64,000 nucleotides of DNA from an uncultured Castellaniella sp. Lineage in GTDB: Bacteria; Pseudomonadota; Gammaproteobacteria; Burkholderiales; Burkholderiaceae_B. Of this stretch, positions 60,942-64,000 are shown in pieces; the first letter of the stretch is position 1; each line of letters starts with the position of its first letter. The position numbers were made by a program, and so were the translations under genes. The stretch is taken from NCBI RefSeq assembly GCF_937988725.1, contig NZ_CALKHS010000010.1, forward strand, positions 310,001 through 374,000, given 5' to 3'. The notes under the pieces are model-generated. The model was not told the DNA's origin. It worked only from the letters and a program-made list of their open reading frames with translations, and did no database searches.

Positions 60942-61946
60942 ATGCGATTCCGATTCCTGCTTTCCCTGGCGCTGGCCGCCGGCCTGTCCGGCGCGGCCCA
61001 GGCCGCGGACGTCACCCTGCTGAATGTCTCCTACGACCCCACGCGGGAGCTGTACCAGGCCTACAACCAGGCCTTCGCCCGCTACTGGCAGGACAAGACG
61101 GGCGACCATGTGACGATCCGCCAGTCTCATGGCGGGTCGGGCAAGCAGGCGCGCTCGGTGATCGACGGCCTGCAGGCCGACGTGGTGACCCTGGCCCTGG
61201 CGCCGGACATCGACGCCATCGCCGCGCGCGGCGCCATCCGCCCCGACTGGCAGCGGCAAAGCCCCCTGAACAGCGCGCCCTACACGTCCACCATCGTCTT
61301 CCTGGTGCGCAAGGGCAACCCCAAGGGCATCCACGACTGGAACGACCTGATCAGGCCGGGCGTGCAGGTCATCACGCCCAACCCCAAGACCTCCGGCGGC
61401 GCGCGCTGGAACTACCTGGCGGCCTGGGGCTACGCCCTGCGCCAACCGGGCGGCAGCGAGGCCGCCGCGCGCGAATTCGTGGGCAAGCTGTACAGGCAGG
61501 TGCCGGTGCTGGATTCGGGCGCCCGGGGCGCGACCACCACCTTCGTCGAGCGCGGCATCGGCGACGTGCTGCTGGCCTGGGAAAACGAGGCCTTCCTCGC
61601 CATCCAGGAACTGGGTCCAGACAAGGTGGACATCGTGGTGCCCTCGGTCAGCATCCTGGCCGAGCCGCCCGTGGCGGTCGTGGACAAGGTCGTCGACGCC
61701 CGCGGCACGCGCGAGGTCGCCCGCGCCTACCTGGACTACCTGTATTCCGAGGCCGGCCAGGAAATCGCGGCCAGGAACTATTACCGGCCCACGCTGAAGG
61801 CGGTCGCCGACCGCCACGCGAAGCAGTTCCCCCAGGTATCGCTGTTCACCCTGACGGATGTGGCGCCGAACTGGGCCCAGGCTCAGAAGACGCACTTCGC
61901 GGACGGCGGCGTGTTCGACCAGATCTACCAGCCCGATGCGCGCTGA
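60942..61946 (+). CDS. sbp: Sulfate ABC transporter periplasmic binding protein
   Basis: This 334 aa protein has signal peptide MRFRFLLSLALAAGLSGAAQ (cleaved after QAA), then DVTLLNVSYDPTRELYQAYN, the Sbp/CysP opening. Sulfate-binding segments such as SHGGSGKQARSVIDGLQADV and NPKTSGGARWNYLAAWGYAL are present. It is the first gene of sbp-cysT-cysW-cysA. Thiosulfate cannot be excluded as a ligand. CysB control is likely by analogy; no site was defined. Confidence 0.92.
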   Translation: MRFRFLLSLALAAGLSGAAQAADVTLLNVSYDPTRELYQAYNQAFARYWQDKTGDHVTIRQSHGGSGKQARSVIDGLQADVVTLALAPDIDAIAARGAIRPDWQRQSPLNSAPYTSTIVFLVRKGNPKGIHDWNDLIRPGVQVITPNPKTSGGARWNYLAAWGYALRQPGGSEAAAREFVGKLYRQVPVLDSGARGATTTFVERGIGDVLLAWENEAFLAIQELGPDKVDIVVPSVSILAEPPVAVVDKVVDARGTREVARAYLDYLYSEAGQEIAARNYYRPTLKAVADRHAKQFPQVSLFTLTDVAPNWAQAQKTHFADGGVFDQIYQPDAR

Positions 61947-61950
61947 CGCC

Positions 61951-62802
61951 ATGCCGGGCACGTTCGCAGCGCGCGCCCCCGGCGCCCGGCCGGTCCTGCC
62001 CGGCCGCAATCTGACGCTGGGCCTGACCCTGAGCTACCTGGGCCTGATCGTGCTGTTGCCGCTGTCGGCCATCCTGCTCAGCGCCTCGACGCTGGGGGCT
62101 CCGGCCTTCTGGCAGGCCGTCACCGCGCCCCGGGTCCTGGCCTCGTACCGGCTCAGCTTCGGCGGCGCCCTGGCGGCGGCGGCGATCAACGTGATCTTCG
62201 GCGGCATCGTCGCCTGGGTGCTGGTGCGCTACCGCTTTCCCGGCAAGCGCCTGATCGACGCGCTGGTGGACCTGCCGTTCGCCCTGCCGACGGCCGTGGC
62301 CGGCATCGCGCTGACCGCGCTGTACGCGCCCAACGGCTGGCTGGGCAAACTGCTGGCGCCGCTGGGCATCCAGGTGGCCTTCAAGCCGCTGGGCGTCGTG
62401 GTCGCGCTGATCTTCATCGGCCTGCCCTTTGTCGTGCGCACCGTTCAGCCAGTTCTGGAAGACATGGCCGCCGAATACGAGGAGGCAGCCAGCAGCCTGG
62501 GCGCCTCGCGCTGGCAGGTCTTCGCGCGCGTGGTGTTCCCGACCATCCTGCCGGCCCTGCTGACCGGCTTCGCCCTGGCCTTCGCCCGGGCGGCGGGCGA
62601 ATACGGCTCGGTCATCTTCATCGCCGGCAACATGCCCATGGTGTCCGAAATCGCCCCATTGCTGATCATCACCAAGCTGGAACAGTACGACTACGCGGGC
62701 GCCACCGCGATCGCCGTGGTGATGCTGGGCATTTCCTTCACCCTGCTGCTGGCCATCAATCTGCTGCAGGCCTGGGTGCGGCGGCGCTCCACCGGACACT
62801 GA
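61951..62802 (+). CDS. cysT: Sulfate ABC transporter permease CysT
   Basis: This inner-membrane permease is 283 aa with six helices. It has the EAA loop YEEAASSLGASRWQVFARVV and the segment DLPFALPTAVAGIALTALYA typical of CysT (CysU). The start at 61951 lies just after the sbp stop. ATG 61936 would overlap sbp by 11 bases; no ribosome binding site decides between them. Confidence 0.9.
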   Translation: MPGTFAARAPGARPVLPGRNLTLGLTLSYLGLIVLLPLSAILLSASTLGAPAFWQAVTAPRVLASYRLSFGGALAAAAINVIFGGIVAWVLVRYRFPGKRLIDALVDLPFALPTAVAGIALTALYAPNGWLGKLLAPLGIQVAFKPLGVVVALIFIGLPFVVRTVQPVLEDMAAEYEEAASSLGASRWQVFARVVFPTILPALLTGFALAFARAAGEYGSVIFIAGNMPMVSEIAPLLIITKLEQYDYAGATAIAVVMLGISFTLLLAINLLQAWVRRRSTGH

Positions 62803-62812
62803 CAGGACTCCT

Positions 62813-63700
62813 ATGACCACCCTCGCCATCACCCCCCTGGATTTCGACGCGGATGCGCGGCCGGCCGCCGAAGGCAGGCTCGCGCGCAGCCTTCTGCTGA
62901 TCGTCGCCTGCGTCTTCCTGACCCTGTTCCTGTTCATTCCGCTGCTGGCCGTCTTTCATGAAGCCCTGGCCAAAGGCTGGGCGGCTTGCGCGGCCGCCGT
63001 GACCGATCCGGACGCCCTGGCGGCCATCCGACTGACGCTGACGGCGGCCGGCATCGCCGTCCCCCTGAATCTGGTATTCGGGGTCTGCGCAGCCTGGGCC
63101 GTCACCCGCTTCGAATTCCGCGGCAAACAACTGCTCATCACCCTGATCGACCTGCCCTTCTCGGTGTCTCCCGTCATCGCCGGGCTGATCTACGTGCTGC
63201 TGTTCGGCGCCCAGGGCTGGTTCGGCCCCTGGCTCCAGGCGCACGACATCCGGATCCTGTTCGCCGTGCCGGGCATCGTGCTGGCCACCGTCTTCGTCAC
63301 CGTGCCCTTCGTGGCCCGGGAACTGATCCCTCTGATGCAGACCCAGGGCAGCGACGAGGAAGAGGCCGCCATCGTCCTGAGCGCATCGGGCTGGCAGACG
63401 TTCTGGCACGTCACGCTGCCCAATATCCGCTGGGGGCTCTTCTACGGCGTGATCCTGTGCAATGCCCGCGCCATGGGCGAATTCGGCGCCGTGTCCGTCG
63501 TCTCGGGCCACATCCGGGGCCTCACCAACACCCTGCCGCTGCATGTCGAGATTCTGTACAACGAATACAACTTCGCCGCCGCCTTTTCCGTGGCGTCCCT
63601 GCTGGCGCTGCTGGCCCTGCTGACGCTGGCCCTGCAGTCCCTGGCCCAATGGCGGCTGCGCGCCCAGACCGCCCGCGCCGCATCGGAGCATTCCTCATGA
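62813..63700 (+). CDS. cysW: Sulfate ABC transporter permease CysW
   Basis: This partner permease of 295 aa has six helices, with the hallmark TLIDLPFSVSPVIAGLIYVL and the EAA loop DEEEAAIVLSASGWQTFWHV. It starts 10 bases after cysT with AGGA upstream. Its stop overlaps the cysA start (ATGA). Confidence 0.93.
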   Translation: MTTLAITPLDFDADARPAAEGRLARSLLLIVACVFLTLFLFIPLLAVFHEALAKGWAACAAAVTDPDALAAIRLTLTAAGIAVPLNLVFGVCAAWAVTRFEFRGKQLLITLIDLPFSVSPVIAGLIYVLLFGAQGWFGPWLQAHDIRILFAVPGIVLATVFVTVPFVARELIPLMQTQGSDEEEAAIVLSASGWQTFWHVTLPNIRWGLFYGVILCNARAMGEFGAVSVVSGHIRGLTNTLPLHVEILYNEYNFAAAFSVASLLALLALLTLALQSLAQWRLRAQTARAASEHSS

Positions 63701-64000
63701 GCATCGAAGTCCGTCACATCCACAAGCAGTTCGGCGCGTTCACGGCGCTGGACGATGTCTCCCTGGCCTTTCCGGACGGGCGGCTGACCGCCCTGCTGGG
63801 GCCATCGGGCTGCGGCAAGACCACGCTGCTGCGCATCATCGCCGGGCTCGAGCATCCCGACCGCGGCCAGGTGCTGCTGGAAGGCCAGGACGCATCCCGC
63901 ACACACGTGCGCCAGCGCCAGGTCGGCTTCGTCTTCCAGCACTATGCCTTGTTCAAGCACATGACGGTGTTCGAGAACGTGGCCTTCGGCCTGCGGGTCA
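63697..64000 (+). CDS. cysA: Sulfate ABC transporter ATP-binding protein (cut by window end)
   Basis: Only the first 101 codons are visible. They start MSIEVRHIHKQFGAFTALDD, with Walker A LLGPSGCGKTTLLRIIAGLE and Q-loop VGFVFQHYALFKHMTVFENV, which match CysA. The overlap ATGA with cysW couples the two. The signature, Walker B and any C-terminal domain lie beyond position 64000. Confidence 0.9.
   Translation, partial: MSIEVRHIHKQFGAFTALDDVSLAFPDGRLTALLGPSGCGKTTLLRIIAGLEHPDRGQVLLEGQDASRTHVRQRQVGFVFQHYALFKHMTVFENVAFGLRV

Overview
The window is dense, GC-rich (roughly two-thirds G+C) bacterial chromosome. The gene content points to Burkholderiales, most likely Alcaligenaceae (Castellaniella/Achromobacter/Bordetella type). 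Supporting this are an NtrC-RecG-OxyR-Dps-Fpr core resembling that family, a betaproteobacterial Fpr, several periplasmic binding proteins, and an Xsc/Pta sulfonate pathway known from Castellaniella (Alcaligenes) defragrans. The genus is inferred from recalled protein families; no search was run. No rRNA, tRNA, CRISPR array, insertion sequence or prophage was found.

Layout. 1-5.1 kb: the end of ntrB, then ntrC, then a convergent fbpABC ferric-iron importer. A near-consensus Fur box lies between fbpA and fpr. 5.3-10.2 kb: fpr, ridA, recG, oxyR, dps (redox and stress housekeeping). 10.3-21.8 kb: an orphan LivK-like binding protein, the ugpBAEC glycerol-3-phosphate importer on the minus strand, proC, and a complete livJ-HMGF branched-chain amino acid importer. 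This recalls the liv-ugp neighbourhood of E. coli, rearranged. 21.8-28.7 kb: a GST, a glycerate-type dehydrogenase, an Epd-like dehydrogenase, fumC, DUF488, an NfeD/slipin pair, a redoxin and a cytochrome c. 28.8-34 kb: nadB facing nadA-nadC, a fatty acid hydroxylase-family protein and a YfcF-like GST.

34-45.2 kb looks accessory. A very AT-rich promoter region precedes a MobA-like flavin hydroxylase, an orphan binding protein and a LysR regulator. After these come a class II (B12-dependent) ribonucleotide reductase, an atypical P-type ATPase and a zinc alcohol dehydrogenase. The nrdJ promoter carries a perfect FNR-type box directly abutting a pair of NrdR-like boxes 31 bp apart, and a second FNR-like box precedes the alcohol dehydrogenase. 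I infer a low-oxygen module.

45.2-50.8 kb: an orphan MotA/OmpA-domain pair with a long Pro/Ala linker, a DUF411 protein, acylphosphatase, a type II sulfide:quinone oxidoreductase-like flavoprotein and a YdfG-like SDR. 50.9-59 kb: a taurine/sulfonate cluster (tauABC, a MocR-type tauR, a SnoaL-like protein, xsc, pta) with TauR-like direct repeats in two promoters. Sulfonate is imported, sulfoacetaldehyde is cleaved by Xsc to acetyl phosphate and sulfite, and Pta makes acetyl-CoA; the deaminating enzyme is not in the window. 59-64 kb: a DUF4239 membrane protein, a DUF3298-type lipoprotein and the sulfate importer sbp-cysT-cysW-cysA (cut by the window end).
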